A stretch of 64,000 nt of DNA from Flavobacterium sp. (GCF_029945805.1 NZ_JAQSDH010000035.1:62001-126000); one strand, 5' to 3'; shown: positions 45,013-54,473, counted from the stretch's first letter. The notes: generated by a model from the letters alone, not told the origin. Made by a program: numbers and translations.

Positions 45013-45031
45013 TCCTTCGGCAAGCTCAGGA
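45013..45031 (+). repeat. dispersed extragenic 19-mer, copy 2
   Basis: TCCTTCGGCAAGCTCAGGA, the reverse complement of copy 1 (7465-7483) with two differences. It is between hairpins 3 and 4. Confidence 0.55.
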
Positions 45032-45143
45032 TAAATTCCATTACCGATTTAAACAGTTAGTTGCTAAAAACAGTGACCGTGAAAGTTTATGAATGTAATT
45101 ACAACCGTAAATTTTCTTATGGAATAGTAAACGTTGTTAAAGA

Positions 45144-45219
45144 CAGTGGCGAAGGACGGTGTTTTTTGTAGCTGGCAGGTGCGAAGGAAGCTGCAAAAAA
45201 TGTTGTCCTGGAGCCACTG
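45144..45219. repeat. imperfect hairpin 4 of 6, followed by GAGCGTTGGGT
   Basis: Arms 45144-45173 and 45189-45219 pair over about 30 bases (CAGTGGC with GCCACTG at the base). Just after, GAGCGTTGGGT contains GTTGGGT (45228-45234), which fits the integron attC R' box GTTRRRY. A matching R'' box was not found. Confidence 0.7.
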
Positions 45220-45239
45220 GCACGAGCGTTGGGTGCGCG

Positions 45240-45334
45240 GCTTTTTTACATAATGTTATTATAGTGCATCCGTATACTTGAATTGGAATATTGAGTTTCT
45301 TTATGCACTATAATGCAACATTATGTAAAGAAGC
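45240..45334. repeat. imperfect hairpin 5 of 6
   Basis: Arms 45240-45269 and 45303-45334 pair over about 30 bases (TTTACATAATGTT with AACATTATGTAAA; TATAGTGCAT with ATGCACTATA), with one small bulge. Confidence 0.8.
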
Positions 45335-45341
45335 TTGGGAG

Positions 45342-45410
45342 AAAAAATTACTGGCACAAGTCACGAAGTGAACGTGTTATTGCACCAATAACTGTGACAG
45401 TAATTTTTTT
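45342..45410. repeat. imperfect hairpin 6 of 6, followed by GAGCGTTGGGC
   Basis: Arms AAAAAATTACTG (45342-45353) and CAGTAATTTTTTT (45398-45410). Followed by GAGCGTTGGGC with GTTGGGC at 45417-45423, the same tail as hairpin 4. Confidence 0.65.
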
Positions 45411-45531
45411 AGGAGCGTTGGGCAGGAGTGGCAATTGAAAAATTAGAAATTAAACTAAAAAAATAACTTAAGAAATACTAACGTATTATAATTCTGATTC
45501 ACAGTAGATTACATAATTCTCCCATTGACAA

Positions 45532-46701
45532 TTAATCAGTACTTTGAATACTTATAGGTACAGAGTATAATACTCGAATTTTTTTACCATTCATTTCACC
45601 AGGACTCCATTTTGGAGAAATACTTAATACGCGTATAGCTTCCTTGCCAGTGCCATAACCAATATCTCTAAATACTTTGATATCTGAAAGTGACCCATCT
45701 TTTTCAATAATAAAAGTAACAAAAACTTTTCCTTTTAATCCTTCTTCTTTTGGAACTTTAAAATTTTGTCCAATAAATTTATAAAATTTTTCCATTCCCC
45801 CCGGAAATTCAGGCTTTACATCTATCCCTGCAGTATTATAAATATTACTGTCATTTTCAACTACTTCTATACCTGCTCCTTTTACTAAATCCTCGGTTTT
45901 TTGAACACGTGTGTAAATTAATTCAGGATCTTTTACAACTATGTTTATATCAAGAAAATTAAAGATTCTATTATATGTATCTAGGTTTTCATAAATTAAA
46001 TTAAAAAAAAGTCCTATTGAATTTATACTACCGTCATTTATATTGAATAATGTGGCTAAATCTTTGGTTGCACCACTTTTCAAACTATAAGATGCTTTGA
46101 TAAATTTCTTGGGGTTTAATCTAATCGAATCTAGGAGAAGTGTGTATTTAGATATTATTTTACCATCATCGATTTGACGATTTATTAATTTAGTCAAAAT
46201 ATTGTTAGAAAACTCTGCGATGAATTCCGAATTTCCATCTGTAACATTCCAATTTCCAGTAAATTTTCCGCTTTTATCAAATTGACCTTTTAATTTAGGA
46301 AATTCTATCTTTCCAGTAATGGTGTCATTTTCGTTAAAAACTAGAGTTGATAAATAGGTTTGATTATTATTATCGGATGCTTGAACAACTTTCCATGTAC
46401 CAACTTTGGCATTTTTAGAATATGAACCATTAATTTTAATACTTTCTCCTCTTGAATTATAATAATATACCCATTCACCAACTTTTTGATTTTTATTATA
46501 ATGCCCTAAGATTGTACTAAGTCCTAGTGAACTAGTGTACTTAAAATCGAAATCTCCGTTAAATATTCTTTCTAACTCATCATTTTCATAATATGTATAT
46601 TTAGCATGACCATTTTTGTAATTGCCGTCATAAGTTTTCAACGTTTGGGAAAATATATTAATTGAATTTAATACAATTAATATTGCAATAGTTTTTTTCA
46701 T
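45532..46701 (-). CDS. MORN-repeat protein with C-terminal TonB domain
   Basis: 389 residues with a signal peptide (ends near SINIFSQTL). Residues about 20-160 carry MORN-like beta hairpins (HYNKNQKVGEWVYYYN, SYSKNAKVGTWKVVQ). The C-terminus (about 290-385) is a TonB C-terminal domain: FPGGMEKFYKFIG, GKVFVTFIIEKDGSLSD and GTGKEAIRVLSISPKWSPG. There is no membrane anchor beyond the signal peptide, so it is probably a periplasmic or outer-surface relative rather than a standard TonB. It diverges from the gene at 46741 with a 39-bp gap. Confidence 0.75.
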   Translation of the reverse strand: MKKTIAILIVLNSINIFSQTLKTYDGNYKNGHAKYTYYENDELERIFNGDFDFKYTSSLGLSTILGHYNKNQKVGEWVYYYNSRGESIKINGSYSKNAKVGTWKVVQASDNNNQTYLSTLVFNENDTITGKIEFPKLKGQFDKSGKFTGNWNVTDGNSEFIAEFSNNILTKLINRQIDDGKIISKYTLLLDSIRLNPKKFIKASYSLKSGATKDLATLFNINDGSINSIGLFFNLIYENLDTYNRIFNFLDINIVVKDPELIYTRVQKTEDLVKGAGIEVVENDSNIYNTAGIDVKPEFPGGMEKFYKFIGQNFKVPKEEGLKGKVFVTFIIEKDGSLSDIKVFRDIGYGTGKEAIRVLSISPKWSPGEMNGKKIRVLYSVPISIQSTD

Positions 46702-46709
46702 AATATTGA

Positions 46710-46717
46710 TATCTTTG
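46710..46717 (+). promoter_or_regulatory. -7 element for the YENQ-repeat gene
   Basis: TATCTTTG matches TAnnTTTG and is 23 bp before the ATG at 46741. It lies in a 39-bp divergent spacer. Confidence 0.55.
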
Positions 46718-46740
46718 ATTCGACAATGTAATTATTTTAA

Positions 46741-47079
46741 ATGAAAAATTATTATTATTTATTTTTACTTAGTTTGCTTTTTTCATTTTCCAGTAATGCC
46801 CAAAAGGTTTTTTCTGCTGACTATGAGAATCAAGCAGATGTAAAGGTTTATGTGGTTAAATATGAAAATCAAGCAGATCTTTTAGTTTATAAAGTTGAGT
46901 ATGAAAATCAGGTAAGTGAAAATCAAGGTAAATGGTTTTTTACTAAATATGTCAATCAATCGAAAAAGAAAATATATTTTGTTAGTTATGAAAACCAAGC
47001 TGATTTGAAAATATATTTTGTAAAGTATGAAAATCAAGCTGGATGGAAAAATAAATCAAAAATGCAGTTGCTGTTTTGA
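46741..47079 (+). CDS. secreted YENQ-repeat protein (DUF6150)
   Basis: 112 residues with a signal peptide (LFSFSSNAQ). The mature part is made of about six copies of a 13-14-residue unit with the pattern YENQADxKVYxVK, one of which is degenerate (YVNQSKKKIYFVS). This is the DUF6150 family, common in Bacteroidota and of unknown function. The repeating alternation predicts a small all-beta stack. It is the only rightward gene between 45 kb and the right end. Confidence 0.85.
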   Translation: MKNYYYLFLLSLLFSFSSNAQKVFSADYENQADVKVYVVKYENQADLLVYKVEYENQVSENQGKWFFTKYVNQSKKKIYFVSYENQADLKIYFVKYENQAGWKNKSKMQLLF

Positions 47080-47087
47080 ATTTATAA

Positions 47088-47891
47088 TCAATTTATATTA
47101 AATTCCATTTCGATTGGAATGTGGTCTGAAATTTTTCTTGCTTCTTGCAATGATGACCAAAATTTATAAAATGGAATGACTTGTGAATTTACAACTTTGA
47201 TTTTATTCTTATTATACCAAATGTTGTCGAACTCAGAAGCTAAACAATCATCATTATAGCAGTCTTTTTTTAAAGATGTTTTCTGATTGAAAAATACTGA
47301 TTCATACTCCATTTTTCTTAAAGGTATAAAAACAGTATGTGACTGTGGGCAGTTGAAATCGCCTAAAAAAATTAAATTTAGATCAGGATATTCAGTAGGT
47401 AAAAATTTGAAATATTTTATTTCAGTCTCAGGCTGTTTACTTTTAGTGATTGCATGGAAATTTGAAATAGTAAATTGTTTTTTATTGTATTCAAAAGTGG
47501 CAAAAAAAGGTTCTCTGTCTATTTCTAGGTTGTATTTTTGCTCTAACCATGCATCTCCAATTTTCTTAACTTTTGCAGTTTTCCATAGAAAGGCATAACG
47601 TTCCGTTTTGTATGCGCTGCTTGTTGTTGGGTCACTAATGGTGTAATCCCATTTCGAACCTTTTCGATTAAGTTCATCAGCAAGTCTCGCAACAGCTTGA
47701 GCACCACCATAACCTGCTACTACTTCTTGTATGGCAACTATATCGCCATCTTTAACCGTATTAGCAATAAAAACAATTGTAGAATCTGATTTGGATTTGC
47801 CAAAATTTTCAAGATTCCAGGAAATGACTTTTACTTGTGCATTCAAGATTAATGTAAAGAATAAAAAATAAAAGTATATTGCTTTTTTCAT
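47088..47891 (-). CDS. secreted endonuclease/exonuclease/phosphatase family protein
   Basis: 267 residues with a signal peptide (LILNAQ). The EEP (DNase I-like) motifs are present: SWNLENFG, AIQEVV, TERYAFLW, ISNFHAITKS, FLGDFNCPQ and KISDHIPIE. The catalytic His, Asp and Asn are all there, so a nuclease acting outside the cytosol is expected. Its start abuts the stop of the upstream gene, so the two are cotranscribed. Confidence 0.88.
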   Translation of the reverse strand: MKKAIYFYFLFFTLILNAQVKVISWNLENFGKSKSDSTIVFIANTVKDGDIVAIQEVVAGYGGAQAVARLADELNRKGSKWDYTISDPTTSSAYKTERYAFLWKTAKVKKIGDAWLEQKYNLEIDREPFFATFEYNKKQFTISNFHAITKSKQPETEIKYFKFLPTEYPDLNLIFLGDFNCPQSHTVFIPLRKMEYESVFFNQKTSLKKDCYNDDCLASEFDNIWYNKNKIKVVNSQVIPFYKFWSSLQEARKISDHIPIEMEFNIN

Positions 47892-48518
47892 TTACATATT
47901 TGTTTTATCATCATCTTTTCGTCTTAAAAGTTCTGAAATCACAAAAACAGGGTCTTCACCAGTTTCGATTAAATTTGAAAAAGCCCAACAACAATCTCTA
48001 GTTACATTATAATGTACTCTTTGATCTGATTGAATTTCTCCTGGAAATAACATATAGGTTACTAAATCACCGGAATGTATAAGTTCAACACAATTGTATT
48101 TAGTACTTACGCTTACTTTACCAAAGTTTAATAATCCATTGAAATGAGATGCTAAAACTAAAATATCTGTCGTTCTGTCTTCATCGAAACTATTTAGAAT
48201 TAGGGATTGGAATTCAAGTTTATCTCTACCCACTTGATATGTAAACTTAATTCGTAAATTATCTTCAATATTAAATATCGTTTGAATATATTTTTCTTTA
48301 TCAAATTGACCATAATTCCATCCTTCTTCTTTGTGAAATTTTATGAGTTCATTCCATACTATCTCGGTACGTTTTTTAACATTTAATAAGCGATATATTT
48401 TACGTAAAGTTTCTGAAAAAACATAGTAATAATGTTTAATCCATATTCCAATTGCATTAAAAAAAACAAAAATAAAAGAAAGGATAATGATGGGTGCTAA
48501 AAATTTGAGAATATCCAT
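47892..48518 (-). CDS. membrane-anchored protein of unknown function
   Basis: 208 residues with one N-terminal membrane helix (ILKFLAPIIILSFIFVFFNA) and a soluble domain after residue 50. The domain has LASHFNGLLNFGKVSVSTKY, then DLVTYMLFPGE and TRDCCWAFSNLIETGED, a pattern that recalls YbjN/secretion-chaperone folds, but I am not sure. It is directly followed by the nuclease gene and 103 bp after the WG-repeat gene, so it may belong to the large operon or form its own pair. Confidence 0.6.
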   Translation of the reverse strand: MDILKFLAPIIILSFIFVFFNAIGIWIKHYYYVFSETLRKIYRLLNVKKRTEIVWNELIKFHKEEGWNYGQFDKEKYIQTIFNIEDNLRIKFTYQVGRDKLEFQSLILNSFDEDRTTDILVLASHFNGLLNFGKVSVSTKYNCVELIHSGDLVTYMLFPGEIQSDQRVHYNVTRDCCWAFSNLIETGEDPVFVISELLRRKDDDKTNM

Positions 48519-48621
48519 ATTTAATTTTTGAATGATAATTTTTATCTTGATGCATAGATGATACTAAAAATTATTTTTAATAAATATTGAGATTAAAAAC
48601 GAAAGCGGTTATTCCCTTTCT

Positions 48622-50310
48622 TTAGTTACCATAATAAGCTGTAGTATCAACTGCTGCGGCTGCGGCAGTATCAACTGCTTCAACAGCTGTAGTATCAACA
48701 GCTGAATTGTCATAATTACTGGATGACTCCTCTGCTTTCTCTTGTATTTTATTTAAGTAACCCGATATATCAAAATCTTTATTAAGAATATGAATAAACA
48801 CAGTACTTGAATCGTTACTTGATGTAACTACAATATTTTTGTTACTCTTGTATACACTTGTGTAATTATTATTTACATAACCTTTCTTCATTAGATTATA
48901 CCCATTTAATTTTTTCTCAAACGCTTTTTGAACTGATTCTGCCTTTCCATTCGCTTTACCTGCTAACGATATAAAATAATAAAAACCTTGTGGTTTTATA
49001 TTGGTTGTTATTTTATTATAATTATAATCATAATCTACAAATTTCCCCAAAATGGCAAAGCCATAACTAGCTTCGTTATTAATAGTTTTATTTTCAAAAA
49101 TTGTAGTTGTATCTCTGAAAGCATTAAAATCAGAAACTGATTTTCCGGTTTTGTTTAAGATTGTTTGGAAATTATCTTCGAAACTTAAATTTTCAGGTTT
49201 ATCAACATTTATCACTTTTAATATTTTGTCAGTATCTAGATAGTCTGAAGTTATTGCTCCTTTACTACTAGAATCATACATGTAATAGATTAAATCTTCA
49301 CCAATTACATCAAACTGCGGATTTACTTTATATTTACCTTCTTTATCAATTAGTCCATATTTATCTCCAGATTTTACTATTGCCATTTTATTCATAAACG
49401 GAAATGCTTCATCAAATTGAGGGTTTATCATAATTTTACCTTCACCATCTACATAACCCCATTTATCCGAGCTCTTTATACAAGCTAATTTACTTTCACC
49501 AAAAAATAAAGCATCATCAAACTGTGGATTAATAATAAATTTTCCCTTTTCATCACACCATCCCCATTTGTCATCTTGATTTATTAAATATTTATCACTA
49601 TCAGCATAAGCATCTTTAAATTGAGGGTTAACTATATATTTCCCGTCCTCATCTATAACCCCTGCTTTGTCATCCAATTTAACAATAGCTTTATCGTCTT
49701 TAAAACGAAATGCACTATCAAATTGATGGTTTATGATAATTTTACCTGATTTGTCAATATATCCCCATTTACCATCTTTATTTTTTACTGCACATTTCCC
49801 ATCGTGAAATTCGCCAACTGCATCAAATTGAGGATTTATTACTTGTTTTCCTGATTTGTCAACAAAACCCCAAATTGTATTTGTAGAATCTACTTTTGAA
49901 AATGCTGCTAAGTCCTCAGAAAATAATCTAACTACTTCTGCATCTTTTAAAGTGAATTTTATTTCTCCTTTTTTATCAATAGCTGTAGGGGCTGAATTTT
50001 CAGAAACTACCCAAGCAATTCCTTCTTGAAAAACAGTGGCGTCTTTATAAGTAGCATTTATCGCAAATTTCCCATCTTTATCTATGTAACCCCATTTACC
50101 ATTTTCTCCGGTTGTTTTTACAAGAGCTAAATCTTCTCTAAAAGCTGTTGCTATTGCGAACTGAGGATTTATAACAATTTTGCCTTCTAAATCGAAGTAA
50201 CCATATTTGTCCTTTTGAGCATACGGAATTAATTCAATGTCTTTTGATGATTTAAAAAAACTGCATCCTACCAATAATAATGGCGCTATAATCATTAAAA
50301 TTTTTCTCAT
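48622..50310 (-). CDS. WG-repeat lipoprotein
   Basis: 562 residues. The lipobox IAPLLLVGC puts the lipid-bearing Cys at residue 16. Residues about 25-350 are eight to nine WG repeats of the form KWGYIDKDGKFAINPQFDxA, which form a beta-propeller-like or solenoid surface for binding. The C-terminal part (about 370-540) is unassigned, with an Ala/Thr-rich tail (VEAVDTAAAAAVDTTAYYG). It is the last gene of the tight leftward operon, 23 bp after the FN3-Lcl lipoprotein. Confidence 0.85.
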   Translation of the reverse strand: MRKILMIIAPLLLVGCSFFKSSKDIELIPYAQKDKYGYFDLEGKIVINPQFAIATAFREDLALVKTTGENGKWGYIDKDGKFAINATYKDATVFQEGIAWVVSENSAPTAIDKKGEIKFTLKDAEVVRLFSEDLAAFSKVDSTNTIWGFVDKSGKQVINPQFDAVGEFHDGKCAVKNKDGKWGYIDKSGKIIINHQFDSAFRFKDDKAIVKLDDKAGVIDEDGKYIVNPQFKDAYADSDKYLINQDDKWGWCDEKGKFIINPQFDDALFFGESKLACIKSSDKWGYVDGEGKIMINPQFDEAFPFMNKMAIVKSGDKYGLIDKEGKYKVNPQFDVIGEDLIYYMYDSSSKGAITSDYLDTDKILKVINVDKPENLSFEDNFQTILNKTGKSVSDFNAFRDTTTIFENKTINNEASYGFAILGKFVDYDYNYNKITTNIKPQGFYYFISLAGKANGKAESVQKAFEKKLNGYNLMKKGYVNNNYTSVYKSNKNIVVTSSNDSSTVFIHILNKDFDISGYLNKIQEKAEESSSNYDNSAVDTTAVEAVDTAAAAAVDTTAYYGN

Positions 50311-50333
50311 AAGTTTGATTTGTTTGTTAGTTT

Positions 50334-52412
50334 TTAAAAGTTTCTAATAGCTCTTACATACATTGAAGTAGATTTAGTACTTGTACTGCTTAACGTTCCT
50401 GTGCTAAAATTTATACTCCAAGCTGTTGTTGTACCAACTTGAGAGGAGCACCAATATGGAACATTACCAAAACCACCTATTGTTGTTTTATTTAAATAAA
50501 GTTTATTTAATTCATCTCTGCTTGGTAAATACCAATCCGTGTAACCGCCTGATGATAAATTATTACACAAAGCTGCTGCAATTGTTGTTGTAGTACATCC
50601 ATTTACTATTGCGCTTGTATTTGCTAATCCGGTTCCTAATGTTGTATTTGTTCCAGCTATTGAAGTTCCGGAACAACCCCATTGTACTCCCGTACTTTGA
50701 TTTGAGGTTGTTGCAATTAAGCCATGTGTTTGTCCAGTAACATAACCTGTATCGCCTGACGTGAATATATAAGCTATTATACCTCCTTGATAAGCTTGTC
50801 CAACTGCTAAGTTTGGAAGTGTTGTAAAAGTTAGTGTATTACCGTAGGCGGTACCCAAACTATTTGTTGCATACGCTCTAACATAATAAGTTGTATTAGC
50901 AATTAAACCTGTCAAAGAACTAGAATATGAAGTACTACCAGTGCCGTTATTTGTTATGCTATTTGAGGTTGTAGGAGTTGATGTAGTGCTACTCCAACAT
51001 ACTCCTTTTGCGGTAATAGTTGCTCCTCCGTTACTTGTGATAGTTCCACCACTACTAGCTGTAGTTTGTGAAATTGAAGAGAGACTAGTTGTGGTAATTC
51101 CTGTTGGAATTGTACCAGAAGAAGTTACAAAGGTTCTAGAGGAACCATAAGCGGTACCTACGCTGTTTGTTGCATAAGCTCTAACGTAATAAGTAGTTCC
51201 TGGTAATAAACCTGTTATTGCGCTAGAAAATGTTCCAATTCCAGAACCATCGATAGTTTTGGTATTTGCTATTGTTGGACTTGATGAAGTGCTCCAACAC
51301 ACACCGCGAGATGTAACTGTAGCACCACCATCTGTTGCTATATTTCCTCCACTTGATGCGGTTGTTTGTGTAATTAATGATAAAGTAGTAGTTGTTATAC
51401 CTGTGGGAATCGTAGCTGAAACAGTTGTAAAAGTAATAACATTACCATAAGCTGTTCCAACGCTATTAGTTGCATACGCTCTAACATAATAGGTTGTGCC
51501 CGGTGATAATGTTGTTAATGAGCTTAGAAATGCTCCAACACCTGAACCATTTATAGTTTTAGTATTTGCTATTGTTGGATTGGAGGATGTATTGCTCCAG
51601 CATACTCCACGAGATGTAATAGTAGCACCCCCATCATTATTAATGTTACCCCCACTTGAAGCCGTTGTTTGTGTCACAGCTGAAACTGAAGTAGTTGTAA
51701 TACCGACTGGAATTGTTGCGGTAGTAGTTGAAAATGATTTTACATCACCATAGGCTGTTCCTATACCATTTGTTGCATATGCTCTTATATAATATGTGGT
51801 GTTAGCCGTTAAACCGGTTAATGAACTTATAAAAGTGCCTATTCCTGTACCGTCATTTGTTTTTGTATTTGCAATTGTTGGAATTGTAGCAGTACTGCTG
51901 TAGCAAACCCCACGACTTGTAACATTTGAAGCACCACTATTAGTTATAATACCTCCTGTTGATGCTGTTGTAGCAGTGACTAAGTTTGCAGCTGTAGTTG
52001 ACGAAATAATAGGTACTGTTGCTTGTAATGTTGTAAATGTGACGGATAATCCATAAGCAGTGCCATAACTATTAGTTGCATAAGCTCTTGCGTAGTAAGT
52101 AGTACTTGGATCTAAATTATCTAAGGTACATGTGTAATTCCCTAGAGTTGCCGTGTTGAATACTTTTTTCAATCCAGAAATGGTAGGATTGTTACTGGTG
52201 CCATAACAAACACCTCTAGCAGACAAGCTAGCTCCATTGTCGGTTAATACATTTCCAGAAACATCGGCTGTTGTTTGCGTTACATTGTTAAACTCAACTG
52301 TCTTAACTGCATTTTGTAATTTCCCATAATCGAATTCATTGGTACAACTGATTATTAAGGTAAAAACACCTATTACAATTAATACTATTTTTGATTGGAA
52401 TACATTTTTCAT
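50334..52412 (-). CDS. lipoprotein with five FN3-like repeats and a C-terminal Lcl/DUF1566 domain
   Basis: 692 residues. Lipobox IISCTNEFDYG (Cys about 23). Five repeats of about 95 residues follow, each with RGVCY/W, then TTYYVRAYATNSVGTAYG, FN3-like modules common in Bacteroidota adhesins. The C-terminus (about 545-692) has YTDWYLPSRDELNKLY and YVRAIRNF, the Lcl/DUF1566 domain. The DNA repeats are highly similar, so copy number may vary. It is probably exposed on the outer membrane. It is 17 bp after the outer-membrane protein gene. Confidence 0.88.
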   Translation of the reverse strand: MKNVFQSKIVLIVIGVFTLIISCTNEFDYGKLQNAVKTVEFNNVTQTTADVSGNVLTDNGASLSARGVCYGTSNNPTISGLKKVFNTATLGNYTCTLDNLDPSTTYYARAYATNSYGTAYGLSVTFTTLQATVPIISSTTAANLVTATTASTGGIITNSGASNVTSRGVCYSSTATIPTIANTKTNDGTGIGTFISSLTGLTANTTYYIRAYATNGIGTAYGDVKSFSTTTATIPVGITTTSVSAVTQTTASSGGNINNDGGATITSRGVCWSNTSSNPTIANTKTINGSGVGAFLSSLTTLSPGTTYYVRAYATNSVGTAYGNVITFTTVSATIPTGITTTTLSLITQTTASSGGNIATDGGATVTSRGVCWSTSSSPTIANTKTIDGSGIGTFSSAITGLLPGTTYYVRAYATNSVGTAYGSSRTFVTSSGTIPTGITTTSLSSISQTTASSGGTITSNGGATITAKGVCWSSTTSTPTTSNSITNNGTGSTSYSSSLTGLIANTTYYVRAYATNSLGTAYGNTLTFTTLPNLAVGQAYQGGIIAYIFTSGDTGYVTGQTHGLIATTSNQSTGVQWGCSGTSIAGTNTTLGTGLANTSAIVNGCTTTTIAAALCNNLSSGGYTDWYLPSRDELNKLYLNKTTIGGFGNVPYWCSSQVGTTTAWSINFSTGTLSSTSTKSTSMYVRAIRNF

Positions 52413-52429
52413 TTTATCCTATTGTTTTT

Positions 52430-53554
52430 TTAATATTTATATTTTCCCTTAAGATTAAAGGATATACCAAATGTTATTTCAGGTTTATATAAATCTTTAT
52501 CAATATCCATTAATGCTGCTCCACCATTAATGTTTATCACTCTGGATACGCGAATCATTAACCCTGCGGTAGCGACTGAATATCCTGTTTTTTCTAAATT
52601 TACTTCACCCGAATAATCATTATTCATAATTCTATTATAATAACCATAACCGACTCCTATATTTAGATATATTCTTTTAAAAATTTTAAAGTTTGGACCT
52701 AATTCTATTTCGGTTTTATTTTCTGTTGCTTTACCGTTTAAAATATCTTCTTCAGATGTCAAACTTGTTCTTGCTGAAAAACGAAATCCAATTGTTTTTC
52801 TGCCACCACGTTCATAAATAAAACCATATTTTGCAATTTCTCCACTTTGAATACCTAAACTTGAGAATGAATTTAAGTGGCTCTTATTTTCACGATCTAC
52901 TTTTTTACTATATGCTTCTGCTTCTTTTGCTCTTTTCTCTTCAGCTTTTTCTTCAGCTGCTCTATTTAATTCTCTTTCTTTAGCAGCAGCTTCATTTCTC
53001 ACCCGTTCTTGTTCTAACCGTTCTTGTCTTTGTATTGCTTCTCTTTCCATCCTTGCTTTTGCCTCTACTTCCTCTTTTTCCTTTCGTAATTTGGCTTCAG
53101 CAGCTTCTTTTTCTTCCCTTTCTTTTTGCAATGCTTCTTCTCTAAGCTTTGCTTCTTTTTGAGCGTTGAAAGTTGCTAAGTCTTTTGGGTAGGTGTTTAG
53201 AATATTGTTCTCTTGTACTACTGCACTATAATTAAGATCTTTTTTTGAATTTGGATTTTTCAGATATTTATTAGTCAAATTTCTCGTACTAGTAATTAAA
53301 GCATAGTTATCTAAAGGATTGGTTTTAATTATTTCAGATTTTGCTAATATTTCCATCGATAAAACAAAAGGAGGAGGAGAATTTTTTTTAAACTCAATTT
53401 TTATTTCTTCAATTTTTTGGATTGTAGTTTCATAATCTTGCACATTAAATGCTTCAGAAGCCTCTTTAATGATGATTTTAACATCTTTTTTTTGAGCTAA
53501 AGAAATTTGAAATAACAAAAGAACTAATAGGGTAAGTGATGCTCTTTTTTTCAT
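52430..53554 (-). CDS. predicted outer-membrane protein with charged coiled coil
   Basis: 374 residues with a signal peptide (QISLAQ). A Glu/Lys/Arg-rich coiled coil spans about 130-225 (EKEAAEAKLRKEKEEVEAKA). The C-terminal part (about 230-374) alternates hydrophobic residues, as in a small beta barrel, and ends in an aromatic-rich strand (SFNLKGKYKY). It looks like a barrel with a periplasmic coil, which could link the outer membrane to the inner-membrane proteins of this operon. Confidence 0.7.
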   Translation of the reverse strand: MKKRASLTLLVLLLFQISLAQKKDVKIIIKEASEAFNVQDYETTIQKIEEIKIEFKKNSPPPFVLSMEILAKSEIIKTNPLDNYALITSTRNLTNKYLKNPNSKKDLNYSAVVQENNILNTYPKDLATFNAQKEAKLREEALQKEREEKEAAEAKLRKEKEEVEAKARMEREAIQRQERLEQERVRNEAAAKERELNRAAEEKAEEKRAKEAEAYSKKVDRENKSHLNSFSSLGIQSGEIAKYGFIYERGGRKTIGFRFSARTSLTSEEDILNGKATENKTEIELGPNFKIFKRIYLNIGVGYGYYNRIMNNDYSGEVNLEKTGYSVATAGLMIRVSRVININGGAALMDIDKDLYKPEITFGISFNLKGKYKY

Positions 53555-53569
53555 TTTTTTTTGAATATC

Positions 53570-54454
53570 TTATTTTTTATTCTCTAATTCTTTTGTTTTT
53601 ATTGGAGAATTTTCTTTTGAAGATTTATCATCTTCATTATTTTTTGTTACTTTTTCTTTAACTTCATCACATGGTTGCAAATCATCATCGGTATATCCAA
53701 CTACACTATTTTTAATTTTTTTTATAGTTTGAACTAGATATGGATAATCTTTATAATGTTCATCTTTTTCGAGAGCTGTATATTTTTGTTTCAAAATAGC
53801 GCTTTGGTCAGCTTTTTTATATGCATCTAAAGTTTTTTTCAACAAGCACGTGTTTTCTAAATAATTTTTTAAAACACTACTCATTCTCTTTTTTGTACTA
53901 TCTAATTTTGAATTTTCATCTAAAGCTGGTAGCATTTGAATTTCTTTTATTGCTTCATTTACTTTAACGGAATCATACTTTTCAAATATTACATCATTTC
54001 TAATTTGAAATAACTTTAAATAATTTTTGTTAAAATCTAATGCTTTATTACAAATTTCAAAGACCTCTTTATTTGTGTCATCTAATAGAATACTTCTTAT
54101 TAAAATGTTAGAGTTTTCAATTCGCGTTGATATATCATCAATAGCTAAATCTGTTTCCATTAAATATGGTTTGCTAACATATTTGTTATCAAAAATCTCT
54201 CTAAGAAAAACAGCATTTGTTTCTTTTATGCTTTTTTTGAGTTGTGCAATTTCTGCATTAGTTGATTTGGTTTGATTAGTTTCTAATTTCTCTTTTGCAG
54301 TTTTTTCACTTTCTAGTTTTTCTTTCAAACTTTTTAATTCTTTATCTTTAGAATTAATAGTATTTATTAATTCCTCTTTGCTTGATTTGGAATAATCTTT
54401 TTGAGCAAAAGAAAATGTTGATATCAAAATAATTAGCAGAAAATATTTTTTCAT
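53570..54454 (-). CDS. periplasmic coiled-coil protein of unknown function
   Basis: 294 residues with a signal peptide (STFSFAQKDY). A coiled coil covers about 25-85 (LKSLKEKLESEKTAKEKLE), then a helical domain (about 90-250) and a charged disordered tail (DDKSSKENSPIKTKELENK). No family recognised. Context suggests a periplasmic connector between the membrane proteins upstream and the outer-membrane protein downstream. Confidence 0.7.
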   Translation of the reverse strand: MKKYFLLIILISTFSFAQKDYSKSSKEELINTINSKDKELKSLKEKLESEKTAKEKLETNQTKSTNAEIAQLKKSIKETNAVFLREIFDNKYVSKPYLMETDLAIDDISTRIENSNILIRSILLDDTNKEVFEICNKALDFNKNYLKLFQIRNDVIFEKYDSVKVNEAIKEIQMLPALDENSKLDSTKKRMSSVLKNYLENTCLLKKTLDAYKKADQSAILKQKYTALEKDEHYKDYPYLVQTIKKIKNSVVGYTDDDLQPCDEVKEKVTKNNEDDKSSKENSPIKTKELENKK

Positions 54455-54473
54455 GGTTTTTTAGTTTATAAAA

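Larger units (their letters stand above)
44118..45531. other. 1.4-kb gene-free stretch
   Basis: After the IS21 right end, no coding sequence was recognised up to the TonB-like gene. It holds six successive long imperfect hairpins (44517-45410), described separately, plus the dispersed 19-mer at 45013-45031. Confidence 0.75.

Noticed and set aside
50941..51753. Rightward open frames of 63-85 codons inside the FN3-repeat gene
   Set aside because: They recur with the repeat period on the opposite strand and are antisense shadows of the repeated coding DNA.
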